Shown one piece after another: positions 52,450-61,164 of a DNA stretch of 64,000 nt. Origin of the DNA: Spirochaetes bacterium RBG_16_49_21 (GTDB lineage: Bacteria > Spirochaetota > UBA4802 > UBA5550); contig MIBJ01000017.1 of the NCBI GenBank assembly GCA_001829495.1, forward strand, positions 83,342 through 147,341. The letters run 5' to 3'. The translations under genes were made by a program, and so were the position numbers. A model generated the notes under the pieces. It searched no databases, had not been told where the DNA came from, and was given only the letters and a program-made list of their open reading frames with translations. Within the stretch, counting starts at the first letter, position 1. The number at the start of each line of letters is the position of its first letter.

Positions 52450-54090
52450 ATGCTGAAACAATTGGCTAAATCGCCGCTCTTAATAAGAAGGCAAAGAAGA
52501 AAACCGGATAGAAGAGCCTCCGGCGGGAAAACCGTTTACTATGATCCTGCTACCGGAAAAGAGCTGGGCCGGGTTCGCAACACGGATCTCTCGACAATTC
52601 GCACCCTGATGGCTGATGCGCGCAAAGCCCAGACGGAATGGGCCTCCCTGCCGTTCAGGGAAAGGAAAAGGCATATCCTGAAAATCAGGGATTATATTGT
52701 CGAACACTCGGATGAGATCGCGCGGGTGATAAGCGAAAATTCGGGAAAGACCAGAATCGACGCGCTCGCAACCGAGGTGATACCTTCTGCTTTGGCCGCC
52801 GAATGGTATGCGAAAAATGCGGAAAAGTATCTGAAGCGCGAGAATCTTCCCTCGTCAAGCATACTATTTTCCAACAAACGGAACGTGATAGAGCGGCAGC
52901 CCCTCGGCGTGGTGGGCATAATCAGCCCGTGGAACTACCCTTTCTCCATACCCTTCGGCGAGATTATCATGGGCATCATGGCGGGAAACGCGATCATGGT
53001 AAAGGTTTCCGCCGCAACGACGATGGTCGGCCTGGAGATTGAAAAAATAATGAAGAAGGGGGACCTGCCTGACGGTCTCTTCCATCTCCTGATCGGATCG
53101 GGGGATGATATCGCGAGCGCGATGCTGGAAAACGGGATCGACAAGATCTTTTTCACCGGCTCAACCGCAACCGGCAGCAGGGTGATGCAAAAGGCGGCGC
53201 GGCATATTACGCCGGTATCCCTGGAGCTCGGCGGCAAGGACGCCATGATAGTCCTCAGCGACGCTGATCTTGAGCGCACGGCGAACGGAGCCGCCTGGGC
53301 CGGATACCAGAACGCCGGACAATCGTGCGGAGCGGTGGAGCGGCTCTACGTTCATGAATCGGTGTACGACCGGTTCATGGAGCTCTTGTCCGAAAAAACC
53401 AGGGCCCTCCGCTTCGGCAGGGACCGGGACTTTAACGTGGAGATGGGCTCGATGACTACCCGCGAGCAGTGGGAGACCGTGAACCGCCATGTCGAAAGCG
53501 CCTTGCGCAAGGGCGCCAGAATCGCCGCGCAGTCCGATAGGGGAAAAAAAGTGCGCGGCTCCTTTTATCCGCCGATACTGCTCGCGGACGTGGACCATTC
53601 CATGGAGATCATGCGGGAAGAGACCTTCGGTCCCGTCATTCCGGTGATGAAGTTCAAGACTGAAGAGGAGGCGGTACGGCTGGCCAACGATTCATCCATG
53701 GGCCTTACCGCTTCGATCTGGACAAGGAACGTCAAGCTGGCCAAAAAAATAGGGCTCCGGCTTCAGGCCGGGGTCATAACCATCAATGACCACCTCTATA
53801 CCCATGGACAGCCGGAAACGCCGTGGGGAGGATGGAAAAATTCAGGCATCGGGTTTACCCACTCCAGGCTCGGGCTCATGGAGATGACCCGCGCCAAGCT
53901 GATAAACTGGGACATGCTCCCTTCCCGTCGCAACATCTGGTGGTTCCCCTACGACCGGAAAACCTATGAAGGGCTCAAGGCGGCGCTCAGGTTCGCATTT
54001 CCGAAGTCGGCGGGCGATATTGTTCTCGGCGGAATCAGGCTTATTGCCTTTATGACGAGGAAGATGTTTACGCGGTGGAAAACAAGATAA
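52450..54090 (+). CDS. NAD(P)-dependent aldehyde dehydrogenase
   Basis: A 546-residue ALDH. The catalytic Cys is C293 (GQSCGAVE), the general base Glu is E259 (LELGGKD), and the cofactor-binding ISPWNYPF and FTGSTATG are present. Unlike classical ALDH1, the KPSE motif reads KVSA and there is a C-terminal extension of about 50 residues ending in a hydrophobic helix (DIVLGGIRLIAFM), so it may be membrane-associated like fatty aldehyde dehydrogenases. The ATG at 52450 follows GAGGAGG; the frame opens 13 codons earlier. It lies 75 nt before the transketolase gene, which seems to have its own promoter. Confidence 0.9.
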   Translation: MLKQLAKSPLLIRRQRRKPDRRASGGKTVYYDPATGKELGRVRNTDLSTIRTLMADARKAQTEWASLPFRERKRHILKIRDYIVEHSDEIARVISENSGKTRIDALATEVIPSALAAEWYAKNAEKYLKRENLPSSSILFSNKRNVIERQPLGVVGIISPWNYPFSIPFGEIIMGIMAGNAIMVKVSAATTMVGLEIEKIMKKGDLPDGLFHLLIGSGDDIASAMLENGIDKIFFTGSTATGSRVMQKAARHITPVSLELGGKDAMIVLSDADLERTANGAAWAGYQNAGQSCGAVERLYVHESVYDRFMELLSEKTRALRFGRDRDFNVEMGSMTTREQWETVNRHVESALRKGARIAAQSDRGKKVRGSFYPPILLADVDHSMEIMREETFGPVIPVMKFKTEEEAVRLANDSSMGLTASIWTRNVKLAKKIGLRLQAGVITINDHLYTHGQPETPWGGWKNSGIGFTHSRLGLMEMTRAKLINWDMLPSRRNIWWFPYDRKTYEGLKAALRFAFPKSAGDIVLGGIRLIAFMTRKMFTRWKTR

Positions 54091-54121
54091 GTTGAAAATG
54101 AAGCATTGCGAAAAAAACAAA

Positions 54122-54150
54122 TTGACTGTTATTCGATCGTCTTTTTAATA
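54122..54150 (+). promoter_or_regulatory. candidate promoter of the pentose phosphate gene run
   Basis: TTGACT (54122-54127) and TTAATA (54145-54150) are 17 bp apart. Transcription would start at about 54157, only some 8 nt before the transketolase ATG, and no Shine-Dalgarno is visible there. Confidence 0.45.
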
Positions 54151-54164
54151 TTTAAATTTCCAAC

Positions 54165-56219
54165 ATGAAATTTTTAAGAAAAAATCGATCCGCCGCCTTA
54201 GCTTCATTGATAATCAACACCGTGAGAACGCTGTCAATGGATGCGGTGCAGAAGGCCAACTCAGGGCATCCCGGCACGCCGATGGCCCTGGCTCCGGTCG
54301 CCTACGTGATCTGGAACGACTTTTTAAGATTTAATCCCGGCAATCCCGGCTGGCCCAACCGCGATCGTTTTGTCCTGTCCGTAGGGCACGCCTCAATGCT
54401 CCTCTATAGTATGCTTCATATTACCGGATACGATCTGTCGCTTGACGATATAAAGAGCTTCAGGCAGCTCCACAGCAAGTGCGCCGGCCATCCGGAATTC
54501 GGGCTCACACCCGGTGTGGAAGCCACCACCGGTCCCCTGGGCCAGGGCGACGGTACGTCGGTCGGGATGGCCATTGCGGAAAAGTGGCTCTCCCGCTATT
54601 TCAACCGGCCCGGCTTCGACATCATAGGCTACAGGATCTGCGCCATAACGAGCGACGGCAGCATGATGGAAGGAGTTTCCGGCGAAGCCGCGTCCCTGGC
54701 CGGCCACCTGGGCCTGTCCAATCTCGTCTGGATTTACGACAACAATCATATCAGCATCGAAGGGAGCACCGCTCTCACCTTCACCGAGGACGTTGCCGCG
54801 CGATTCCGCGCCTACAACTGGCGCGTGCAGCGCGTCAGGGACGCCAATGACCTAAGACTGCTGGGCACGGCATTGCAAAACGCGGCTCGCGAGAAGGAGC
54901 GTCCGTCGATCATCATCGTTGACAGCCACATAGCGTACGGAAGCCCGAACAAGCAGGACAGCGCTGCGGCCCACGGAGAGCCTTTGGGTGAAGACGAGGT
55001 GCGCGCGACGAAAATAAACTACGGCTGGGACCCGGACAAAAAATTCTTCGTGCCGGATGAGATAATGCAATACCGCGCCGAGGTGCTCAAACGCGGCGCC
55101 GCGCTCGAGCGGGAATGGCAAAAAAAATTCAGCGCGTACGCCGGACAATATCCTGAACTGGCGGAACAGTTCGTCCTGATGATGCACGGCAGGCTGCCCG
55201 ATGGATGGGACGCCGGCCTGCCGGAATTTCCGGCGGACGGAAAGGGAATCTCGACCCGGGCGGCGAACGGCACGGTGCTGAACGCGGTTGCTCGAAAAGT
55301 CCCCTGGCTTGTGGGAGGGTCGGCCGACCTTGCCCCGTCGACGAGAACGCTCATCGACGGGGCTTTAAGCTTTCAAAAGGGAAGCTACGGCGGAAGGAAC
55401 TTCCACTTCGGCATTCGCGAGCACGCCATGTCGGCGATAGCCAACGGGCTTTCCGTAAGCCGCCTGCGGCCGTATGCGTCGACCTTCCTGATATTCTCCG
55501 ATTACCTGCGGCCTTCCCTCCGGTTCTCCGCCATCATGCGGCAGCCGGTCATCTATATCTTCACCCATGACAGCATCGGTCTGGGCGAAGACGGGCCCAC
55601 GCACCAGCCCATTGAACACCTCGCCTCGCTGCGCGCCATCCCCCGGTTGCGGGTCGTTCGCCCGGCGGACGCAAATGAGACGAGCGTGCTGTGGAAATTC
55701 ATCATGGAGCTGCGCGATCAGCCTGCCGCGCTTATTCTGACCAGGCAGAACATACCGGTTATAGACCGGAGCAACTATGCGCCGGCGACCGGCGCGCTTC
55801 GCGGAGCGTATGTCCTCGCCGACGGCGGCGGCCTCCCCGACGTCATACTTATCGGTACCGGGTCCGAGGTGCATCTCTGCATAGCAGCTTATGAAAAATT
55901 GTATGCAGAGGGGATACGGGCCCGGGTGGTAAGCATGCCGTGCTGGTCGCTGTTTGAGGACCAGGATGCAGAGTACCGGGAAGCGGTTCTGCCCCGATCG
56001 GTCCAGGCCCGGGTGGCGGTTGAAGCAGGAGCAATCCTGGGCTGGGAGCGGTATATCAACGCCGCCAGGGGAGGCGGCATCCTGGGACTCAAGGATTTCG
56101 GCGCATCGGCCCCCCTTGGCGACGTGCTCAAGGAATTCGGACTGACTGCGGAAAATCTCTATGCCCTGGCGAAGAAGAGCATGGAAACGGCAAAACAGAG
56201 GTATGAGGGTCGGGGTTAA
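54165..56219 (+). CDS. tkt: transketolase
   Basis: A 684-residue thiamine-diphosphate enzyme that moves two-carbon units between pentose phosphates and other sugars. It shows SMDAVQKANSGHPGTPM, the TDP-binding SDGSMMEG (Ser replaces the first Gly of the usual GDG), DNNHISIEG and the GEDGPTHQP cofactor loop. It heads a run with gnd, zwf, pgl, rpe and tal on the same strand with short gaps. There is no ribosome site before the ATG, so the mRNA may be near leaderless or translation may begin at a later codon; the conserved part starts at about residue 17. Confidence 0.94.
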   Translation: MKFLRKNRSAALASLIINTVRTLSMDAVQKANSGHPGTPMALAPVAYVIWNDFLRFNPGNPGWPNRDRFVLSVGHASMLLYSMLHITGYDLSLDDIKSFRQLHSKCAGHPEFGLTPGVEATTGPLGQGDGTSVGMAIAEKWLSRYFNRPGFDIIGYRICAITSDGSMMEGVSGEAASLAGHLGLSNLVWIYDNNHISIEGSTALTFTEDVAARFRAYNWRVQRVRDANDLRLLGTALQNAAREKERPSIIIVDSHIAYGSPNKQDSAAAHGEPLGEDEVRATKINYGWDPDKKFFVPDEIMQYRAEVLKRGAALEREWQKKFSAYAGQYPELAEQFVLMMHGRLPDGWDAGLPEFPADGKGISTRAANGTVLNAVARKVPWLVGGSADLAPSTRTLIDGALSFQKGSYGGRNFHFGIREHAMSAIANGLSVSRLRPYASTFLIFSDYLRPSLRFSAIMRQPVIYIFTHDSIGLGEDGPTHQPIEHLASLRAIPRLRVVRPADANETSVLWKFIMELRDQPAALILTRQNIPVIDRSNYAPATGALRGAYVLADGGGLPDVILIGTGSEVHLCIAAYEKLYAEGIRARVVSMPCWSLFEDQDAEYREAVLPRSVQARVAVEAGAILGWERYINAARGGGILGLKDFGASAPLGDVLKEFGLTAENLYALAKKSMETAKQRYEGRG

Positions 56220-56250
56220 AAAATTCATTACCGGTGTGGAGGTGGAGACA

Positions 56251-57150
56251 ATGAAAATAGGCTTTATCGGGTTGGGCAGGATGGGAGGCAGCATGGTCGA
56301 GCGGCTGCTCCAGGGAGGCCATGAGGTCATAGCCTTTGACCGGGACGCGACAGCGATGAAGGCCGCCGAAAACAGGGGAGCTGTCGGAGCCCGGTCCATA
56401 AGCTCCCTGGTCCCGGCCCTTGCGCCTCCCCGCATTGTCTGGGTCATGGTCCCCGCCGGAACGATTACAACAGCCGTGACCAACGAGGCTTCCGAAAGCA
56501 TGGAGCCCGGTGATATAATAATCGACGGGGGCAACTCCAATTACCGCGACACCCTGAAGCAGGCTGAAGCCTTGAAGCAAAAAGGGATACAGATGCTCGA
56601 CGCCGGCACGAGCGGCGGCGTCTGGGGGCTCAAGGAGGGATACTGTCTCATGGTGGGAGGCGACAAAGCGGCCTATGAAACGGCGGAGCCGATTTTCAAG
56701 ACCCTTGCGCCTGAAGGCGGATACGGCCGCATGGGTAAAAACGGCTCGGGCCATTTCGTCAAAATGGTGCACAACGGCATTGAATACGCCATGCTCCAGT
56801 CCTACGGCGAGGGGTTCGAGATACTGAAGGCCAAGAAGGAATTCAACCTTGACTTACTGCAGATCTCGCGGCTCTGGAACCGCGGCAGCGTAATCCGCTC
56901 ATGGATCCTCGAGCTCTGCGGGCTCGCCTTCAGTAAAGATCCCGATCTTTCAGCGGTCAAGGGATACGTCGAGGACTCCGGCGAGGGGAGATGGACCGTT
57001 GCCGAGGCCATCACCGAAAATATACCGGCGCCGGTCATCACCCTCGCCCTTCTGCAGAGATTCGCATCGCGGCAGGAGGAGTCCTTCAGCGCAAAGCTCA
57101 TCGCAGCGCTCAGGAATGAATTCGGCGGGCACGCGGTACGGGAGAAATAG
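56251..57150 (+). CDS. gnd: 6-phosphogluconate dehydrogenase, short form
   Basis: A 299-residue decarboxylating dehydrogenase that turns 6-phosphogluconate into ribulose-5-P. It is the short type (about 300 rather than 470 residues). The Rossmann motif is GFIGLGRMGGSM, the substrate-binding DGGNSNY and the catalytic GSGHFVKMVHNGIEY are intact. The second beta strand ends in AFDRD; an acidic residue there usually means NAD+ rather than NADP+. GGAG precedes the ATG at 56251; the open frame runs upstream into tkt. It lies 31 nt after the tkt stop. Confidence 0.93.
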   Translation: MKIGFIGLGRMGGSMVERLLQGGHEVIAFDRDATAMKAAENRGAVGARSISSLVPALAPPRIVWVMVPAGTITTAVTNEASESMEPGDIIIDGGNSNYRDTLKQAEALKQKGIQMLDAGTSGGVWGLKEGYCLMVGGDKAAYETAEPIFKTLAPEGGYGRMGKNGSGHFVKMVHNGIEYAMLQSYGEGFEILKAKKEFNLDLLQISRLWNRGSVIRSWILELCGLAFSKDPDLSAVKGYVEDSGEGRWTVAEAITENIPAPVITLALLQRFASRQEESFSAKLIAALRNEFGGHAVREK

Positions 57151-57202
57151 GGAGATCCGCTTCCCATCGGACAAAATGCATAACACACGTGAGGAGTATA
57201 GC

Positions 57203-58756
57203 ATGGATTCAACAGCTCCGGAAGCAGTCATCGACAGCAGATACGTGCGAGCCTGTGATCTTCACTTGGAAGAGCCGGAGTTACAGCCCTTCTGTCTTGT
57301 CATTTTCGGCGGCGTGGGGGACTTGAGCCAGAGAAAGCTCCTGCCTACGCTGAGCCATTTATTCGGGAACAGGGAGCTGGTTCAGAATTTTTCCATCCTG
57401 GGCGTCGGCAGACAGGAGCTGGATGATGCATCCTACCGCAACTTCATCCGCAAGGCCCTGGATAAGTACTCGGAAGAGCCCGTAGATAATGAGGCTTGGA
57501 ACGGCTTCGCCGGACATGTTTATTATCACTCCATGGACGTACAGAAAGACCACGGATATGCAGCCCTGCGCAAAAAAATCAGCGGTATAACAATACCCGA
57601 CGACGAAGGGAATAAAAACGTGATCTATTACATGGCAGTGCCTCCTCTGCTGACCCCGATAATAGTGAAAATGATGAAAACACACGGCCTGTCAGGAAAT
57701 GCGTTCGCGGCCAAAATTCTTGTGGAAAAGCCGTTCGGCCGCGACCGGAGCTCAGCGGTCGAGCTGAACAGAATACTCTCCGACTCATTCAGCGACAGCC
57801 GGATATACAGAATCGACCACTACCTGGGAAAGGAAACGCTCCAGAACCTGATCTTCTTCCGCTTTTCAAATAACATCTTCGAGCCCCTCTGGAACCGGCG
57901 CTACATCGACAACGTTCAGATTACGGTGGCGGAATCCATCGGCATAGAGCACCGCGGCGCCTTTTACGAGCAGGCAGGGGTCGTCCGCGATATCGTGCAA
58001 AACCACATTATGCAGATCATCGCCCTGGTGGCCATGGAGCCGCCGGTGGGATTCAAAGCGGATTACGTGCGCGACGAGCGGGTCAAGGTGTTTCGCTCCT
58101 TCCGGCCCATGGATGATTCCTTCATCGATGAATATACGCTCCAGGGGCAGTACGGCGCCGGCATAGTTGCCGGCGAAGAGGCCATCGCCTACCGTGAAGA
58201 AAAAAATGTCGCCGGGGACTCGGTCACCCCGACGTTTATCGCCGCTAAAATATACATTGACAACTGGCGGTGGGCCGAGGTCCCCTTTTACATCAGAACG
58301 GGCAAAAGGCTGGCGCAGAGGATAACGAATATCGTGGTGCAATTCAAGCAGCCTCCGCTGCGGCTCTTCGGCGGCTCCGGCGATCAGCTCTATCCCAATA
58401 TACTCACCCTGACCATTCAGCCTGAAGAGGAGATATCGCTGAAAATGGGAATAAAATATCCGCACGAGAACAACAAGATATACCAGGCTGATATGAAATT
58501 CAACTACAATCAGAACTTCGGGACAAAACCACATCCTGCATATGAACGCCTCATCCTCGACTGTTTAAAAGGGGACCAGACCTTGTTTGCGCGGGAAGAC
58601 GGGATTGATGCGACATGGGAGATGGTTGATCCTATGATCAAGCGGTGGGAAAACAATCCGAACAGGAATTTCCCGAACTATACGGCCGGCACCTGGGGGC
58701 CGGCAGAGTCGGACCGACTCCTGGAAAAGGAGGGGCGACGGTGGCACACCTCGTAG
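57203..58756 (+). CDS. zwf: glucose-6-phosphate 1-dehydrogenase
   Basis: A 517-residue enzyme that oxidises glucose-6-P to 6-phosphogluconolactone, the entry to the oxidative pentose phosphate pathway. The coenzyme loop is GGVGDLSQRK (36-45), a variant of GASGDL; EKPFG (175-179) and the substrate-binding RIDHYLGKE (203-211) are intact. GAGGAG precedes the ATG at 57203 with 6-nt spacing. It lies 52 nt after gnd and 29 nt before pgl. Confidence 0.95.
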   Translation: MDSTAPEAVIDSRYVRACDLHLEEPELQPFCLVIFGGVGDLSQRKLLPTLSHLFGNRELVQNFSILGVGRQELDDASYRNFIRKALDKYSEEPVDNEAWNGFAGHVYYHSMDVQKDHGYAALRKKISGITIPDDEGNKNVIYYMAVPPLLTPIIVKMMKTHGLSGNAFAAKILVEKPFGRDRSSAVELNRILSDSFSDSRIYRIDHYLGKETLQNLIFFRFSNNIFEPLWNRRYIDNVQITVAESIGIEHRGAFYEQAGVVRDIVQNHIMQIIALVAMEPPVGFKADYVRDERVKVFRSFRPMDDSFIDEYTLQGQYGAGIVAGEEAIAYREEKNVAGDSVTPTFIAAKIYIDNWRWAEVPFYIRTGKRLAQRITNIVVQFKQPPLRLFGGSGDQLYPNILTLTIQPEEEISLKMGIKYPHENNKIYQADMKFNYNQNFGTKPHPAYERLILDCLKGDQTLFAREDGIDATWEMVDPMIKRWENNPNRNFPNYTAGTWGPAESDRLLEKEGRRWHTS

Positions 58757-58785
58757 GGGGCCTGACCTCGGTTGAAGGAACTATA

Positions 58786-59535
58786 ATGGCGAAAAAGTTG
58801 CTGATCTCCACTATTGACAAGCTTGCCGATTTTGCCGTAGCGTTCTGGATCGAGCGGTGCACCATGGCGCTGCAGCGAAAAAAATATTTTTCCGTTGCCC
58901 TTTCCGGCGGTTCAACCCCGGTACCTTTCTACCGAAAACTATCGGGCATCGCCGACCCTGCCCTGTGGCGGAATACCCACATCTTCCCGGTCGATGAGCG
59001 TTTCGTACCCTCCGGCCATCCCGATAATAATTTCCGCATGATCCAGGAAACCCTGACGGGCAAAGTCCCGATACCGGCGAGCAACCTGCACCCCGTCATT
59101 ATTACGGGAACCCCCGAGGATTCAGCCCTGCTCTATGAAACAGAGATAAAGAGGTTTTTCAATCTTCCGGACGGGACTATGCCCCGCTTCAACCTGGTTC
59201 TTCTCGGTATAGGCGCCGAGGGCCATACCGCATCGATCTTTCCGGGAAGCCGGATCATCCGGGAGAAGAGCCGTCCCGTGGCTGTGGAATCTCTTGATGA
59301 AAAAAGGCACCCCCGGGTCACTCTGACGCTTCCGGCATTGAACAACGCGGAGCAAATACTCTTCCTGGCGACCGGGCAGGCTAAGGCGGGGGCGTTGAAA
59401 AAAATATTGGAGGAAAACGACGCGCACCTGCCGGCGTCATTGGTTGATTCCGGCACCGGCTCGGCTATATACCTTCTCGATCCCGGCGCCGCGTCCGGGC
59501 TTTCGCAAGAGACGGCGGCCAAGTATGGATTCTGA
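58786..59535 (+). CDS. pgl: 6-phosphogluconolactonase
   Basis: A 249-residue lactonase of the DevB/SOL family that hydrolyses 6-phosphogluconolactone between the zwf and gnd steps. It has ALSGGSTPVPFY, PVDERFVP and the catalytic GIGAEGHTASIFPG. The ATG at 58786 has AAGGAA at 6-nt spacing; the open frame extends upstream into zwf. It directly follows zwf, a frequent pairing. Confidence 0.94.
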   Translation: MAKKLLISTIDKLADFAVAFWIERCTMALQRKKYFSVALSGGSTPVPFYRKLSGIADPALWRNTHIFPVDERFVPSGHPDNNFRMIQETLTGKVPIPASNLHPVIITGTPEDSALLYETEIKRFFNLPDGTMPRFNLVLLGIGAEGHTASIFPGSRIIREKSRPVAVESLDEKRHPRVTLTLPALNNAEQILFLATGQAKAGALKKILEENDAHLPASLVDSGTGSAIYLLDPGAASGLSQETAAKYGF

Positions 59536-59579
59536 AACCGGGGATCATTCTCATATCACGAGCGGCCCGGGAGGCTGAA

Positions 59580-60212
59580 TTGAAAAAAATCGTTATCCCT
59601 GCGATCATAGCGCACAACGCGCAGGAGCTCGACCGGATGGTGGACTCGGTAAAAGGGCTCGTTCCCCTGATCCAGCTCGACATCATGGACGGGGTTTTTG
59701 TGCAGAACAGATCGCTCGATTTCGATTTCGACCTCCATGAGGACCGGGCGCTCTTTGAGGCCCATTGCATGGTAGCCGAACCGGAACAATGGGTTAAGCG
59801 GATATGGCGGCAGGTGGGCACGATAATCGTTCATTTTGAAGCGTGCCGCGAACCGGGAAAAATTATCAGTCTAATAAAGAAAAAGGAACGGAGGGTCGGC
59901 ATGGCCATAAATCCGGAAACCCCGGTTGAGGCGATCAGCTCCCTGCTCAAAGACCTCGACCAGGTGCTGGTCATGACCGTGGACCCCGGCTTCTATGGGA
60001 GTCCGTTCATTCCGGAGGCGGGCAGGAAAGTGGAGAAGCTGCGGAGCCTTATGCCGCAGATGGATATTGAAGTGGACGGCGGCATAACCCCCCGGACCAT
60101 AGAGCTCGTGAACGATTCCGGAGCAAACAAATTTGTATCAGGCTCCTTCATCATGAGATCAGATGATATAAAGAGGGCCCTGTTGTCCTTGCAGGAAAAA
60201 ATCGGGTTGTAA
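59580..60212 (+). CDS. rpe: ribulose-phosphate 3-epimerase-like protein with a missing metal ligand
   Basis: A 210-residue TIM barrel of the epimerase family, which interconverts ribulose-5-P and xylulose-5-P. It has DIMDG (34-38), the second His in EAHCMV, TVDPGFYG and the catalytic Asp in EVDGGI. The first metal-binding His of the usual HxDxMDG is replaced by Gln32 (QLDIMDG), so activity or metal use may differ. The start is TTG with GGGAGG at good spacing. Its position between pgl and tal supports a pathway role, but a related function cannot be excluded. Confidence 0.82.
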   Translation: MKKIVIPAIIAHNAQELDRMVDSVKGLVPLIQLDIMDGVFVQNRSLDFDFDLHEDRALFEAHCMVAEPEQWVKRIWRQVGTIIVHFEACREPGKIISLIKKKERRVGMAINPETPVEAISSLLKDLDQVLVMTVDPGFYGSPFIPEAGRKVEKLRSLMPQMDIEVDGGITPRTIELVNDSGANKFVSGSFIMRSDDIKRALLSLQEKIGL

Positions 60213-60243
60213 GCCCGTCAATACTATTACGGGAGGAAGTTTC

Positions 60244-61062
60244 ATGAAAATATTCATAGACAGCGCAGATATCGATGAAATTAAACAGACGTATGAATGG
60301 GGGGTCGTTGACGGGATAACAACGAACCCGAGCCTTCTCAAACAGGCGGTGGAGCGAAGAGCGGCCGCCGGTGAAAAGACCGACATAAGAAAATATATTG
60401 AAAAAATTCTAATGACCGCCAAGGGAACGCCCGTGAGCCTGGAGGTAACGGAGCGGGAGTCCAAAAAAATGATAGAACAGGGAAGGCGGCTCTTCGATAT
60501 GTTTAATCCCGTGGCGAAGAACGTGTATATAAAAATACCGGTCAATCCCTCGTTCAGTGAAGAGGATGATATCCATTTCCACGGCATTGAAGCCATCAGG
60601 ACGCTCGCGAAAATGGGCATACCGATCAACTGCACCCTGATCTTCACGCCGGAGCAGGCTCTCCTTGCAGCCAAGGCGGGGGCAAAAATCCTCTCCCCCT
60701 TTGCCGGCAGGATCGACGATCATCTGCGCAAAAAAATGAACATCGATTTCAAGAAAACCGACTATTTTCCGGCGGATGGAATAATCGAAAAGGGAGCGCC
60801 GGTCGACGACAACGGCATCGTATCGGGCATAGATCTTGTGCGGAAATGCGTGCAGATCGTCGCCACGTACGGGCTCGGCTCAGAGGTTCTGGCGGCGTCG
60901 CTGCGGAACCCCCGCCAGGTCCGGGACGCCGCGCTTGCCGGGGCCCATATCGGGACCCTTCCCTTTGAGGTGATCAAGGACATGCTGAAGCATGGTAAGA
61001 CCTATGAGGGTATGAAAAATTTCACCCGGGACATTGTTCAGGAATACGCTGATTTAAAATAA
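60244..61062 (+). CDS. tal: transaldolase / fructose-6-phosphate aldolase family protein
   Basis: A 272-residue TIM barrel with MKIFIDSADIDEIK, GITTNPSLL, the Schiff-base Lys97 in NVYIKIPV, and SPFAGRIDDH. It is longer than the 215-residue small transaldolases through a loop at about 35-60 and extra residues near 180. It should transfer dihydroxyacetone units between sedoheptulose-7-P and glyceraldehyde-3-P; some members cleave fructose-6-P. GGGAGG precedes the ATG. It is the last sugar-phosphate gene of the run, and the gap to the next gene is about 100 nt. Confidence 0.9.
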   Translation: MKIFIDSADIDEIKQTYEWGVVDGITTNPSLLKQAVERRAAAGEKTDIRKYIEKILMTAKGTPVSLEVTERESKKMIEQGRRLFDMFNPVAKNVYIKIPVNPSFSEEDDIHFHGIEAIRTLAKMGIPINCTLIFTPEQALLAAKAGAKILSPFAGRIDDHLRKKMNIDFKKTDYFPADGIIEKGAPVDDNGIVSGIDLVRKCVQIVATYGLGSEVLAASLRNPRQVRDAALAGAHIGTLPFEVIKDMLKHGKTYEGMKNFTRDIVQEYADLK

Positions 61063-61109
61063 AATTGCCGCTGAGCCACTGAAGATGTATCTTGGAACAA
61101 TAAGACCGT

Positions 61110-61124
61110 GGGGGGTGAGGTCAG
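61110..61124. repeat. fragment of the MITE-like repeat
   Basis: GGGGGTGAGGTCAGG matches the right end of the elements at 7558-7699 and 63702-63796. Only the terminal part remains, between tal and the flavoprotein gene. Confidence 0.5.
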
Positions 61125-61164
61125 GGGTGCTCTTAACTCTTAAATAGCTCGAGGAGATAATCAG

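Noticed and set aside
55365..56540. Long open frame of 391 codons on the minus strand opposite tkt and gnd
   Set aside because: It lies wholly opposite two clear enzyme genes, has no family resemblance and is rich in Arg/Pro/His as expected of an antisense frame in GC-rich codons.
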